A program made the position numbers and the translations under genes. The notes beneath the pieces are model-generated. The model worked only from the letters and a program-made list of their open reading frames with translations, made no database searches and was not told the origin of the DNA. From Ascochyta rabiei (lineage: Eukaryota; Ascomycota; Dothideomycetes; Pleosporales; Didymellaceae), in the NCBI RefSeq assembly GCF_004011695.2, contig NC_082405.1:558001-622000 (forward strand): a stretch of DNA of 64,000 nucleotides, given 5' to 3'. Within the stretch, counting starts at the first letter, position 1. Every line of letters begins with the position of its first letter. Shown here piece after piece: positions 1 through 10,685 of this stretch.

Positions 1-707
1 GACGACAGGGAAGATGTAGAAGTCGTACTTGTTCTTGAAGGCGGCAGTTGTAGCATCCGTGGAGGTGAGCAGCTGGTACGCGGCGTACTCGTTGACCATG
101 GTTGTAATCCATTCTCTGGCGTGCACAGTGCTGTGCCAAACGACTGCCTTCTGGGAGCCCTTGCCGCCGCTACCCCAGATATGGATGCCCTTGATGTCAC
201 GTCCCTCGAGCGACTTGCCTGCGGAGATGACCTCAGAGTTTGAGGGGTACGCAGCTGCAAGGTCAGAGATCCACTGGTAGTGATCGGCCAATGCGTGGTA
301 TGAGTTGAACCATGTAGCACTGGGCGCAGCGCCGGCTGTCGAATGTTTAGTAACGACAACTTTTAAGAGGCGGCATGCATACCAGCATATGTAGAGAAAG
401 TGTTCTCCTCAGAGATAGATGCGCCCAAGTTCTCGTGCATTATCTTAGTCTCAAAATCCTTCGTGGCAGCCTCGAATGCTGAGAGCTGTTCAGGTGCAAC
501 TGAGACGTCGACTACATCACCAGATGACGGCTTGCCCTTCCACACATCGAGCTGCAGCTTGTTCACCACCTCTTGGAACTTGGCGGTGTTGGAGGGTCCA
601 TTGACGCGGAAGACTTTCCAATCGTCGTAGCTGACCTTCTGCTTGTTGGAAACCGATGCGGCTGAGGCAAGCCCCAACGAGGCAAGAGTAACGCCGAGGA
701 ACTTCAT
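1..707 (-). CDS. secreted zinc metallocarboxypeptidase (peptidase M14), 5' part only
   Basis: This gene encodes a secreted carboxypeptidase A-type enzyme that removes C-terminal residues from peptides. Exon 1 (707-383) encodes a signal peptide starting MKFLGVTLASLGLASAA, then an M14 propeptide (KVFRVNGPS near its start). A 47-bp intron (382-336) has a GTATGC donor, a TTACTAAC branch site and a CAG acceptor. Exon 2 begins at 335 and runs off the left edge. It contains GRDIKGIHIWGSGGKG and then HSTVHAREW, the zinc-binding HxxE motif of the family. The rest of the catalytic domain lies outside the window. An in-frame ATG at 719 would add four residues; I prefer 707 because it gives a canonical signal peptide. 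The frame is open across the splice and there is no sign of decay. Confidence 0.9.
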
Positions 708-719
708 GGCGAAGTACAT

Positions 720-1921
720 CCGAGCTGCTTAAGGAGGTAGCTGGTGAGGACAATGATGGTCGCTCACGGGCCTGACTTATATACAAGTTGCAAGCACTAA
801 CCTTCTCGGTCGTGCGCCGAGCTTCAAGTCGTCTATAGTGCGGGCATCGCACCTGCCGTACTCAATCCGAATGCTGCCGGCACCAAGGCTATGCCAGGAA
901 GTTCAGAAGCACGTCGTCTTGGTATTGCATCTGTTTAATATATTGTCCTATGATAAGGCTGAATCTAGACGGCCATCCATGCAGGATTGCAGTGATTGAC
1001 CGGGATGTACAATAACACGACCAGGAGCACCTCCGAAAGAGGCATGAGCTTGAGCTAGATAAGAGTGGTTAAGCATCAGGGCTTTCTGAATGGTCAGCGT
1101 GGACATAATTGGGTTTTGGCTTGCGGTGTTTCGCTGCCTCGTAGGGGTCTCATTGCTGGGGAAAGCGCGGGGTTGGCAAATCGACCTTCCGCTTGTGGTT
1201 TGGGCGAAACAGCGGTATACTATCTGCTTATGGAAGGAAGAAGCATCGGACTACAGTCATGATACGATGATCGATCTGGCGACGCGCGAAGGTGTGTAGT
1301 AATATTGTGGAAGGTGACAGAAACAGGTGAGGAGGCTGGGACTGGATGACTTCATTGCCTGTGTACGACGCGCTTGCAACTTATTCACCCCATTTTCATG
1401 TCAAACAATATCGATGTGTGACTACCTACGTATCTCACTACTTCCCTATTTATGCAGACCAAAATTGGTATACTGAAAAACTATCGCTATCCAGCTCGTT
1501 GGCTTATCCCTCTGATCTTCGTCTGCTTTCTATTTACGTATGCCAAGTGAACCTACCGATAGAGGACCCCTCATGTAGCAACTAGAGCCGGACGCGTGCA
1601 AATAGCCCGTCAACACAAGGGATGTAGTTAATCCTGTTGTGCAGACCGATTCAGATTTTAAAACAATGTTATAAGACTGCAACCTATTTGTGGAGACTGT
1701 AGAGTAGTAGTAATTATGCTAGAGGCCTTCAGCAGTACCGATAAATGCTCTTATTCGCTGACAAGTCGCTTTGGGTTTGTTTATTCAAAGTATCGTACTT
1801 TGGTGCATTCTTGTTTGCTCAATTTGATCTTAAGTCGTAGCTGTCGCTGTTGAGAGTGGAAAAGCTGGGTGCTACAGCTCGCGATGCAATTAAATTTTGA
1901 CATGAATATTTCTTCAACAAC
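720..1921. other. unique intergenic sequence
   Basis: Base composition is balanced and there is no RIP-like bias. Several short open frames (1065-1262, 1090-1299, 1346-1585) overlap in different frames, and none shows a recognisable domain, signal peptide or splice pattern. It is the 5' flank of the carboxypeptidase gene and the host sequence for the transposon that begins at 1924. Confidence 0.6.
779..784 (-). promoter_or_regulatory. probable TATA box of the carboxypeptidase gene
   Basis: A TATATA motif on the minus strand lies about 72 bp upstream of the ATG at 707, a usual distance for a core promoter. It is called by position and sequence only. Confidence 0.4.
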
Positions 1922-2049
1922 TACCGTGTCCGTGCGCGCAACGCCCGGAGTCGCGCAACGCCCAGAAACCACCTTAACGCTTAAAAATAGATAAGGTTGT
2001 ATAACTACCTACAATAGCTATTATTACAGGATCTTATAGTGTAGTAGTA

Positions 2050-3912
2050 ACGTATTCAACAGGTAAGTCGGCCACACAGGCGAGTCGGCCACTCTGCCAA
2101 GACCACACCAACATTCTACCTTATAACGCAATAACTTAACAATAATATAAACCTACGCCCTTAAAAGAGGCTGTAATATAGCTTGCGCTCTAGGCACTTA
2201 AACAAGACGTAAACCTTACTATATAACGCGCTGCAGCCATATATAACACGCCTTGCAGTATACTATATAATTAATATATAGGATAACCTATATAAGCTAA
2301 TTATACACCAAGTTAACAGAATATAGATTAGACTAAAGAGGATGTAATTACTAAGTACATTCTTAAGCTAGATGTATAAGGATTTACCCCTTAGCTAGCT
2401 GCTGTAGCTAATATAGCTAATTCTTTACGTGCTAAGCATAATATAGGCCATGTTAGCATAAACTAGCCTAATATATTTATTAAGTGCTGCCCTAACCTTA
2501 AAGTAAAGTTTAATTGCAAGTACAACTATAAGAGAGCCCTCTATAAGGATCTAGAGATTATATAAGGCTAGTTTAGGCTTATAGCAAATGTTAAAGCTAA
2601 GTATAGCATCTAGGATAATAACATATATAACTTTAATAAGACAGGCTTTATAATAGGCTAGATATCTGCAGAAGTAGTTATTATAGGTTTAGAGCGTTAA
2701 GGACAGCTAAAGGCAGTATAGTAGGGCAATTAAGAGTAGACAACAGTTATACAGGGCATTAATAGCATAGGGTAGGCTATTCTACCCTTTATTATCTTTA
2801 AAGGCTGCAACTACCTCTCTACCTGGTATAAAGAGGACAACCTGCCCTATAACTGGGTTATTAGAGTCTCTAAGAACAGATGGACTACTAACAAGCTTGG
2901 TCTAGACTGGTTAAAGCACTTTAATGCCTATACAAAGACGCGCACCTAAGGAGTGCACTAGCTACTCCTTATTAATAGCCACAAGAGCCATAACTCCCTT
3001 AACTTCTAATAATACTGTAAGGAAGCAAAGATTATTACACTGTGTATGCCTCTACACTTATCTTACCTCTTATAACTACTAGATATAGGTTATTTTGCCC
3101 CTCTAAAGAAGGTATATAGGCGCTAAGCTAAGAATCTTATACGCAACTATATTACTTATATTACTAAAACTAAGTTCCTACTATGCTTTATAGACGCCTA
3201 TAAGGAGACATTTACTTCTAGCAATATCTAAGAAGGCTTCTAAGGCGCTAGAATAGTCCCCTTTAACCTAGAACAGGTTATAATAGGTCTTAATGTCTGC
3301 CTACGTACCCTACTGCTACCTACTGTAGAAGATAAGCCCTAGCAGTCCTAAACCCTAAGTACTACCCTGCAATTAGGGTTGCAATTAACACTAGTTTAAG
3401 AGAGGATTTAAAGGCATGCAAGCAGCTTACTAACTTTAATAGTTAAGGCCTTTAAAAAGCTTACTAAAGGCGTAGCTATAGTAGCGTATAAGCTAGTGTT
3501 AGCTTAAAGGGAGATTACTAGGCTTTAAGCAGTAAATAAGGCTGCTATGTAACGTAAATTGCATAAAAGAAAGCAGTTACAGCAGAAGAAAGTCCTAACA
3601 GATAAGGAAGGCCTTTAATTAACTACTTTAACTAAGTTTAGGGCGTGTAGTAATAGTAAGAAGGTAAGGAAGCAAGTATGTGTTAAAGGAGGTAAGGTAA
3701 CCTAAAGACACTATAAAAAGTGCCACAATATAGGGCATAACTTACGCACGTATAAAAAGCCTAAAGAAGGTGTTACTAAATAATATTATATACTGTACTA
3801 CTATAAATAATACTAATGTAGGCTAATGTAAGCCATAATAGGGTAGAATGTTGGTGTGGTCTTAGCAGAGTGGCCGACTTGCCTGTGTAGCTAACTCACC
3901 TATTAAATACGT
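2050..3912 (+). mobile_element. 1,863-bp Fot1-like transposon, heavily RIP-mutated copy
   Basis: The inverted repeats start ACGTATTCAAC and carry a duplicated submotif, AAGTCGGCCACAC followed by GAGTCGGCCACTC. TA target duplications are at 2048-2049 and 3913-3914. It is nested inside the larger Fot1/pogo-like element and in the opposite coding orientation. A second copy of exactly the same length lies at 39212-41074 and is less mutated. Differences between the two are mostly C/T and G/A transitions at CA and TG dinucleotides, without indels. Confidence 0.9.
2265..3783 (+). pseudogene. decayed Fot1-like DDE_1 transposase (nested copy)
   Basis: The plus strand translates as a Fot1-like transposase with many internal stops. 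The N-terminal helix-turn-helix region (ILKLDV, AAVANIANSLRA) is at about 2340-2440. The first catalytic block (NFNKTGFIIG, family NMDETGF) is near 2630, and TTNKLGLDWLKHF is near 2888-2925. The second block (INSHKSHNSLNF, family DGHGSH) follows, then CMPLHLSYLL*LLDIGYFAPLKK. The C-terminal zinc knuckle KKCHNIGHNLRTYKK ends at the stop near 3781. Asp-to-Asn and Cys-to-Tyr changes fit G-to-A mutation. Confidence 0.85.
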
Positions 3913-3914
3913 TA

Positions 3915-5691
3915 ATTAATTACTTATAAAAAAGATGTACTATTTAAATTTTGCTAGTAACTTAACGTTACAGCTATGTAATGTAGTTTTAAGTAGAGGA
4001 GCTAGGGACAGTAATAGGGGACTACAACTACTAACATTATCCCTAGGACTATGTTTTTAATAATTTTTTAGCTAAGTTACTTATAAAGCTTTCCTCTTAC
4101 TCTTTTAAGGCAATTTTATAGCTTTTACAGTATTACGCTCTTATTATTAACGCTGCTTTTTAGCCTAATGTATAGCTCTCTAATTTGCTATGTTAGCCTT
4201 CTTCTTCTTATGTACTACCTTAGCTGCCTCTTACACTATATACCTCTCCTTCTTCTTCTTCTCTTTAACTAGCTTGTTAGCGTATATAAGCTCCTTCCTA
4301 TTAATTTTCTTAAGCTCTTCTTCTATCTTTAGGTGCTTAAATATATTATAGCATTTTTTAGCTTTATACTACTTGCTAGGGGACTAAAACACAGCACTAC
4401 TATAGTACTCCTGCTGTTGTTAGAGGTCTAGCTTTTTAGGCTTTTTACTCTACCTCTTCTTAATATCTAGTGCTTTTTTAAGACCCTATACGTTATTATA
4501 GAGTATACTGTTTTAGATTAAGATATAGTAGAGTAAGCGCCTTAGCTTCTTTACCTCCTTACTACGCTTATCCTTTACTACTAACCTAATAAGTAACTAT
4601 ACTTTAAGCTAGTCTTCTCTACTATAGTATAAGTTAGATAATAACGTATCTAAGGCCTTAGCTACGTTGTTAGCAAACCTAGTAAGGACTTTGTTAGGGT
4701 TAAGGGGTAAGATACTAGTAGCTTTAAAGCCTTTAAGTATTAGCTTTTCTGTAAAGGTAGACACCTAGGCAGCCTAAAATAGATTAAAGAAGTTACCCTT
4801 CTTTACAGAGACCTTCCTATAGCTATCCCTAGTAAACTAAGCAAGCTCCTTCTTATATGCTGTAGATAGAGGCTTAAAGTTAACTATATCTAGTAGCTAA
4901 GTTATTTAAGTTAAGTAAGAGGGAAGGATATATATTAGAATCTAATTATTATTACAGTACCTAATAAAATTAAGTGTTAGGTATAATCTGTGGCTATCTA
5001 CTATTAAAAGCTAATAGGATCTCTGTGCTTTCTTCTTAGTGTAGCAATTAAACACTTGCTTAAGCTAGGTAAGGCTAATGTTGTTATTAGTCTAGCTAGT
5101 AGGGGTTGTAGTAAAGTAGACTAAGTGCTTTCCTAGCTCTATACTCTTAACCCAGCTTAATTATACTACCTTTTCCTTGCCTAGATAGATAAGGCCTAGC
5201 AGTAATACACTTCTATTAGCATAGGTACATACTAGCACTAAAATCTACTCTCTATTACTATCTTAAAGCGTTGCTTTAACCTCCCCCTTATCCTATCTGC
5301 GCTTACTAAACACCTATTTTAATCTACCTACTACTCCTATTATAAAGCCCTTCTTATCTATATTATATATATAGCAGCTCTTAACAGAGTATTTAGTAAT
5401 CTTCTACTATAGAAGGTTAAAGTAGAGCTTATATTTAGTGTATAAGTTAGCTAAGTAACAGGTAGCATCTATAGTATTAGTCTATTATAAGGTAAGCTTA
5501 TTATTATAGTTATAGAGAAAGTAAGTAACCTAGCTATTAGAGACTAGATTTTAGGCTATAGATAAAGCAAAATTCTGTATTATATCTTATATAGGTAGTA
5601 AATAACACTTAGTAAGCACATCTATATACTTTATTAGCTCTCTCTCTTATTCTAGGTTAAGCTGTTATTAATTAATATCCTTAGTCTCCTA
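3915..5691 (-). pseudogene. decayed DDE_1 transposase of the 1924-6353 element
   Basis: The minus strand reads as a DDE_1 transposase broken by many TAG/TAA codons. Recognisable parts, in order, are a YNIDKKGFIIGVVGR-like first catalytic aspartate block near 5340-5370, an HLVYFTTTPTS...NNNISLT*LKQVF block near 5040-5120, an IVDSH second-aspartate block near 4990-5010, and a basic Lys-rich tail near 4080-4330. In the family these positions read NMDEKG and DGHGSH, so key residues have changed as RIP would change them. The N-terminal DNA-binding part falls near the MITE insertion and is not resolved. It cannot be functional. Confidence 0.8.
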
Positions 5692-5693
5692 TA

Positions 5694-6127
5694 ACGTACT
5701 CCACGGGCGAGTCGGACACACAGGCGAGTCGGACACTCAAATTCACACCAAAAATCATAATTCTTAAACCTTAATATCTCCACAACTACACAATAAAATT
5801 ATTTAAAAATTAATATACTACGCTGCATGTATATAAAGATAAAGACTATAGAAGCGCTTAGCTTTCCTCCTATTAATGTAGAAGTTAGTAAGTAAGATAT
5901 AAAATACAGGGATTATTTTAGCGTACTTGTAAATACCTCTATGTGTATCTATAATAGAGCTTAGTGCTTCTAGACTCTTTATTTTTATATAGATGCAGCA
6001 TAGATTTTAAATTTCTAGACAATTTTATTGTGTGGTTGTAGAGATATTAAGGTGTAAGAATTGTGATTTTTGGTGTGAATTTGAGTGTCCGACTCGCCTG
6101 TGTGTCCGACTCGCCCGTGGAGTACGT
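5694..6127. mobile_element. 434-bp MITE with about 107-bp inverted repeats, TA target
   Basis: Both ends start ACGTACTCCACGGGCGAGTC and match one another nearly perfectly for about 107 bp. The GCGAGTCGGACAC submotif occurs twice per end. TA duplications are at 5692-5693 and 6128-6129. There is no coding capacity. The layout (ACGTA start, doubled submotif) matches the Fot1-like elements in this window, which suggests mobilisation by a related transposase. A MITE of identical length with altered submotifs lies at 53836-54269. Confidence 0.85.
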
Positions 6128-6386
6128 TAACGCCTGTACGCGTTAGTGTTAGCAGGACAGAGTTAAGTAATTAACGCTAAACTTGTTAGTAAAATGCTAA
6201 TATATAAGTTTTTTACATAGTTCTAGCGCATTAATTACTGTAAGCGCTTTGTTAATAGGTGCTATAGTTGTTAAGATATAACGCGTTAAAGTATGGCGTA
6301 GTTTAGATGAGTCGGGCGTTGCGCGACTCTGGGCGTTGCGCGCACGGACACGGTACAACTACCTGTATCTAACGGACAATATTTCA

Positions 6387-7974
6387 TCACACCTTTCCAT
6401 TACCGTGAGTTTCGCGTAGCGTATTCGGATCCATCTCAGCGACCCCGTGGGATGTCCCCGCGTGCGCATCTGCAAGCTCGTTCTCGGGATCGTCCACAAT
6501 ACCCGTGATCTTGGTCACGATGACAGCGGCAAAAGTGTCGCAACTTACGTTGGCCATGGTGCGGAAGCGGTCGAGGAACCAGTCTATGGCCACAACGACA
6601 GCGTACATGCCTGTGACAGGCACGTTGATAGAGCCTAGAGTGTGTCAGCGTCTTGTTGAGTATCGGAGTTGCAGAGACTTACCGCAGATCATGACTACAA
6701 GTACCAAGCTGGAGCTGGGGATTGGTGTGGTGCCGATTGAGGCGAGTGTCGAGAGAAGGACAACAACGATGTAGTCGGCAGCGTTAAGCGTGATGCCCTG
6801 CATCGCAGCCAGAAACACCACGACGATGGGAAAGTAGATTGCCGTTCCATCCATGTTGATGAGGCAGCCGAGGGGAACGGCGAACTTGGTGACGGTAACC
6901 GGTACGCCCTGCGCCAACACACAGCGGATGGTCACAGGCAGCGTCGCAGCACTCGACGCTGTACCCCACGCTGTGATCCAGGCAGGACTGCAGCGTATCC
7001 ACAGCGTGTACGGGTTCTTCCTCGTCATCGCGAAGAAGATGATGGGTATAAGGACGAAGAGATGCAAAATCATGCCGCAAAGTGTGCCGCCGATTAGGAT
7101 GCCGAGATTGATGCCGATTTCTGCAATGTCTAGACGGAACAGGTTCGGCATGATGAGGAAAAAAACACCAATCGGTGCGAGGCAGATGAGCACTGTGATA
7201 ATCTCCATGATGATCTGCTCGATCTCTTCAATCGCGCGGATGAGTGCGCTGCCGGGTTTGATGCAGTAGCCGAGGACCACGGCAGTGACGAGCACCGCAA
7301 GGAGGCTGTCCGTAGCCATGGCATTGACGACATTGTTGGGTACGAGGGAGTAGAACATGTCGACAACAACTTCATGAATCGCGAAAGCTTCACGCTCGTC
7401 AATGGTTTCTTGGTCTGCTTCGTCGACTTGCAGTTGCTCGCCGCCAACTACGGTCATGAGCTTGGACCAGACGAGGCCGACGAGGAGGCATGAATGTGCA
7501 ACTGCGAGGATGGTGGTAAGAAGATAATAACCAATTGTCCAGCGAGCGAGTTTGCCGGCTTTGCCGCCACCTTGGGTCATGGTACGGAGGCGCTGGACAG
7601 CCATGATCATTGCTGTCACAATCATGGGGAGTACTGTTGACTGTTAGTAAATAGAATCCGGGATATGTTAGGGGTCACTCACCGACAGCCCTCAGAGCGC
7701 GCAACCAAAGCTGGCCCGGGATAGCGAGCAGCGCAACTGCTGCATCTGGTATGTCTGAGACCTGAGTGGTCACGATCAAACCAATGGCAATGGCAAACAA
7801 TGCCGCAGCGATGATTTGCAGCACGGATCCGGGTGTTATGAACTTCTGCCACAACGTCTTCTTCTTCTGAGCTTCTCCCTCGTCGATAGTTGGCTGAGGC
7901 GAAAGATCGGAAGGGGAGCTTGACGAAGTCTCACGGACAACTCTGCCATCCTTGACTTCCTCGATTTCGCCCAT
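6387..7974 (-). CDS. dicarboxylate/amino acid:cation symporter (DAACS/SDF family)
   Basis: This plasma-membrane transporter couples uptake of acidic amino acids or C4-dicarboxylates to Na+ or H+. There are three exons: 7974-7683, 7633-6683 and 6634-6387. The introns are 7682-7634 (GTGAGT donor, TTACTAAC branch, CAG acceptor) and 6682-6635 (GTAAGT donor, TAG acceptor). The joined frame gives 496 residues. The N-terminus is a hydrophilic, Ser-rich tail, then WQKFITPGSVLQIIAAALFA opens the membrane domain. Family signatures are intact: the serine-rich re-entrant loop SSAATLPVT, the TM7 motif NMDGTAIY and the second re-entrant loop SIGTTPIPSSSLVLV. The last exon adds the final membrane helix and a short polar tail. 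The exact substrate cannot be read from the sequence. The stop lies 33 bp from a RIP-mutated transposon, yet the gene shows no damage. Confidence 0.93.
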
Positions 7975-7976
7975 GA

Positions 7977-8733
7977 TTAGCAGTTGTGTCGAATGTTAAT
8001 ATACGCAAATTCGATAGTACTTGGCCACGTAGCAGGACTGTCAAGGTTCGACCAGTCCCTTGACGTGCTCCAGAGCATCTTATACACCAGCTCACGGCCC
8101 TCCATACTTCCCCGCATGGCTCCAGCGTGGCAAGCCAGAGATAACAAAAGTTCTCTTCCGTATCTTGCGTCTACCAGCGGACCTGTCGATAGCTTCGAAA
8201 ACAGCCTCCCGAGCTCTCGAGCATCGAACAATCCCTTGGGAACATTGGCAACTTTGGCATCTACATCGCTAAAGGAAGGTTGGAAGGTTATCAACATTCC
8301 GACTTCCGCCTTGTAGCCTTGACGCCCTTCAAATGGACGCTCCATTAGGTAATTATCGGCAACTCGGAACGCTATGCCAAGAGAGTGAAGTCTTGTGTAC
8401 GGTCTACCGCGCCTTTTCCGCCGATAATACGGCTCTTCATTGGCGCGTACATGACAAAAGAGCACGCACGGAGCTGGTAATGGCCTTGGGGTGGAGAGGG
8501 ACAAGCCTTTGCGCTTCTTCGCGTGCTCAATAGGGGCTCAGGCAGCTTGGCTAGGTACTTCTGTGACTGCTACGCCTCCTACGTTCACGACAAGTTCTGC
8601 ATGACCTTGCTGCCAAAGTCTAGTGGCACAAGCCGTTGAGCCGAAGCGTACGGTTGTGGCTTGTGTAGTATTGATGGAACAGTTCCTGTAAAGCTTTCAC
8701 CAAAGAAACTATTAGGTCACGTGTGTATATGAA
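7977..8733. other. upstream region of the symporter gene, with an unconvincing ORF
   Basis: Balanced base composition. A 175-codon open frame on the minus strand (8504-7977) stops two bases before the symporter ATG and overlaps a 110-codon frame on the plus strand (7984-8316). Neither shows a domain, signal peptide or membrane segment that I recognise. I treat the stretch as promoter and 5' leader, allowing that a diverged small gene could be present. Confidence 0.45.
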
Positions 8734-8735
8734 TA

Positions 8736-8771
8736 CCGTAAAAATTCGATTCTCTGGCCGCGAGCTAACAG
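8736..8771 (+). repeat. left 36-bp terminal inverted repeat of the island
   Basis: Pairs with 44747-44782 on the opposite strand with one transition mismatch (C to T here, as RIP would give). TA precedes it. Confidence 0.8.
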
Positions 8772-9091
8772 AAGGCGGCATGGCCTGGAAAAGTTTAGAT
8801 AACGCGCAATGCAACATTAGGTAGGGCGCCCTACAATTTTGCATAGCCTGTAATCCCTACGCTCCCTAAACAATGCGTACACCTTTATTGCAGCAGCAAA
8901 TATCTATTTTTAATTATTATTTCAAGGTTTTAGTGTTTGTAAGAGTAGCATGTGCTAAGTTAGCACCTTACCTAATTAGGCAGTCTATAATAGAATAGAT
9001 AGGCAAATTTTTTAGTACTTATAAACTAAATCTGCTACAACTACGTGCTGTTAACGCCCTAATAATCTATTAAACTTGCTAGCCTTATGTT
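8772..9091. other. residual host sequence of the island, left piece
   Basis: About 320 bp between the 36-bp inverted repeat and the first hAT insertion. The first 100 bp are balanced in base composition and the rest becomes AT-rich. No coding sequence was recognised. Confidence 0.5.
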
Positions 9092-9405
9092 GCTCTGTAT
9101 ACAGTGGCAAAAGGGTAGGAGTTAGGTAGGGGTAGGGTACATCACGTGATGTACCCCTACCCTACCCTACCTCTACCCACGCTAATTCTATGCTAAGAGG
9201 GTAGGGGTAGGGTAGGGTCTACATGGGGTACAGGTAGGGGTAGGGTAGGGTCTACATAGGGTACAGGTAGGGGTAGGGTAGGGTCCACATGGGGTAGGGG
9301 TAGGGGTAGGGTAGGGTCTACATGGGGTAGGGGTAGGGGTAGGGTAGGGTCTACATAGGGTACAGGTAGGGGTTAGGTAGAGGTTGGGTAGGGTAGGTGT
9401 CAGCG

Positions 9406-9699
9406 TGTAACTCTTTAACTAAAGCAGTTATTGTAAAACCTTTTACTACAGAAATGTAGAGTAAAACAAGCGCTTTTAAACAGTCTATATACCGTAAGAT
9501 TCTAATTAAAACTAGTAGAGTTATAGCAGTTATTGTGTAAATCCTAGGTTGTTACTACGTAGGCCTACGTAACAACTGCTCTAGCTCTACTAGTTTTAAT
9601 TGGAATCTTACAGAGTATAGACTGTTTAAAAGCGCTCTCCTTGTTCTATATCTTTCTAGTACAAAATTTCTTAATAGCTGCTTTACTGTAAGAGTTACA
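9406..9699. repeat. long inverted-repeat (hairpin) MITE-like insert
   Basis: The ends read TGTAACTCTTTAACTAAAGC inward from the left and nearly the same on the other strand from the right. The centre has a near-perfect palindrome around TACGTAGGCCTACGTA. It has no coding capacity and is related to the insert at 9720-10086. Confidence 0.65.
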
Positions 9700-9719
9700 G
9701 GTAGGGGTAGAGGTAGGGA

Positions 9720-10086
9720 AGAGGTAGGCCTAAGTAGGGCCTGTAGGTGTCGGCGTCCAACACTTTAACTAAAGCAGTTATTGCAAAACTTTGTACTACA
9801 AAATTGTAGAGCAAGATAAGCGCTTTTAAACGGTCCATATACTGTAAGATTCTAATTAGAACTAGTAGAGCTAGAGCAGTTGTTACGTAGGCCTACGTAG
9901 TAACAACCTAGGATTTACACAATAACTGCTATAACCCTACTAGTTTTAATTAAAATCTTACAGTATATAGACTGTTTAAAAGCGCTTATTTTGCTCTATA
10001 ATTTTGTAGTACAATTTTTTATAATAACTGCTTTAGTTAAAGTGTTGGACGCTGACACCTACAGGCCCTACTTGGGCCTACCTCTT
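9720..10086. repeat. second long inverted-repeat MITE-like insert
   Basis: The outer arms (GAGGTAGGCC...GTCGGCGTCCAAC and the inverted counterpart ending near 10086) enclose the same hairpin family as 9406-9699, again centred on a TACGTAGGCCTACGTA palindrome. The arms differ by transitions and small changes. Confidence 0.6.
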
Positions 10087-10432
10087 TCCTACAGACCCTA
10101 CCCCAAACTCTACCCTACCCTACCCCTACCCCTGGTCCGTGCAGACTGTACCCTACCTCTACCCTACACTAGAGGTACCTCTACCCTACACTAGAGGTAC
10201 CTCTACCCTACCTCTACCTAACGTCTGTATAGACTCTACCCTACCCCTACCCTATATAGACCCTACCCCTACCCTACCTCTACCCCTAGTCCGTGCAGAC
10301 TGTACCTAACCCCTACCTAACCCTAGGGTACCCCCTACCCTTTTACCAGCGTAGCTCTGTAGCTAAAAGCTCTAGGTTAGTAGCATGCTTAATTTCCTAT
10401 AACTGCTAGCTACTAATTTTAGGTGGCAGTAA

Positions 10433-10685
10433 TACAGTGGCAAAAGGGTAGGGGTTAGGTAGGGGTAGGGTACATCAGGTGATGTACCCCTACTGTACCC
10501 TACCCCTACCTACGCTAATTCCATGCTAAGAGGGTAGGGGTAGGGTAGGGTCTACATAGGGTAGAGGTAGGGGTAGGGTAGGGTCTATATAGGGTAGGGG
10601 TAGGGGTAGAGTAGAGTCTATATAGGGTAGGGGTACAGGTAGGGTAGGGTCTATATAGGGTAGAGGTAGGGGTTAGGTATATTAC
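10433..10685 (+). repeat. left subterminal telomere-like array of the hAT element
   Basis: Degenerate units of TAGGG, TAGGGG and TCTACATAGGG follow the terminal repeat, with a small hairpin GTACATCAGGTGATGTAC. It resembles fungal telomere repeat but is internal and irregular. In hAT elements subterminal repeats bind transposase; that role is inferred here. Confidence 0.75.

Larger units (their letters stand above)
1924..6353 (-). mobile_element. Fot1/pogo-like (DDE_1) DNA transposon, RIP-mutated, with two nested elements
   Basis: The element is bounded by terminal inverted repeats of about 40 bp with one mismatch, starting CCGTGTCCGTGCGCGCAACG, and TA lies outside each end (1922-1923 and 6354-6355). 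Each repeat contains the submotif CGCGCAACGCCC twice. Removing the nested element at 2050-3912 and the MITE at 5694-6127, with their TA duplications, leaves about 2.1 kb, a normal size for fungal Fot1/pogo elements. A decayed DDE_1 transposase reads on the minus strand. The right end lies 33 bp beyond the stop codon of the symporter gene. Confidence 0.85.
9100..10353. mobile_element. 1,254-bp non-autonomous hAT element with telomere-like subterminal arrays
   Basis: The ends are TACAGTGGCAAAAGGG and CCCTTTTACCAGCGTA, and the 8-bp duplication GCTCTGTA is perfect (9092-9099 and 10354-10361), as in hAT elements. Both subterminal regions are arrays of TAGGG/TAGGGG units, inverted relative to each other. 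The centre has no transposase, only two long inverted-repeat MITE-like inserts (9406-9699 and 9720-10086). It shares its ends with the two 14-kb hAT elements and was presumably moved by their transposase. Confidence 0.88.

Noticed and set aside
400..852. ORFs on both strands over the carboxypeptidase first exon
   Set aside because: Shadow frames of the M14 gene, whose propeptide and signal peptide are recognisable.
6447..7269. Plus- and minus-strand ORFs overlapping the symporter exons
   Set aside because: They are out-of-frame shadows; the DAACS motifs lie in the minus-strand frame that splices correctly.
7977..8504. 175-codon ORF upstream of the symporter
   Set aside because: No domain, signal peptide or membrane segment is visible. 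It overlaps another ORF on the other strand and abuts the symporter start, so it is more likely leader and promoter sequence. Kept only as a note in the feature list.
9991..10194. ORF of 67 codons with Tyr/Pro/Leu repeats, and similar ORFs at 10515-10697 and 24700-24909
   Set aside because: They are direct translations of the subterminal hAT arrays and have no start context or conservation other than the repeat itself.
9120..10350. TAGGG/TAGGGG arrays as true telomeric repeats or a chromosome end
   Set aside because: They are irregular, occur in inverted pairs just inside hAT termini with 8-bp duplications, recur at six or more places, and are flanked by unrelated DNA on both sides.
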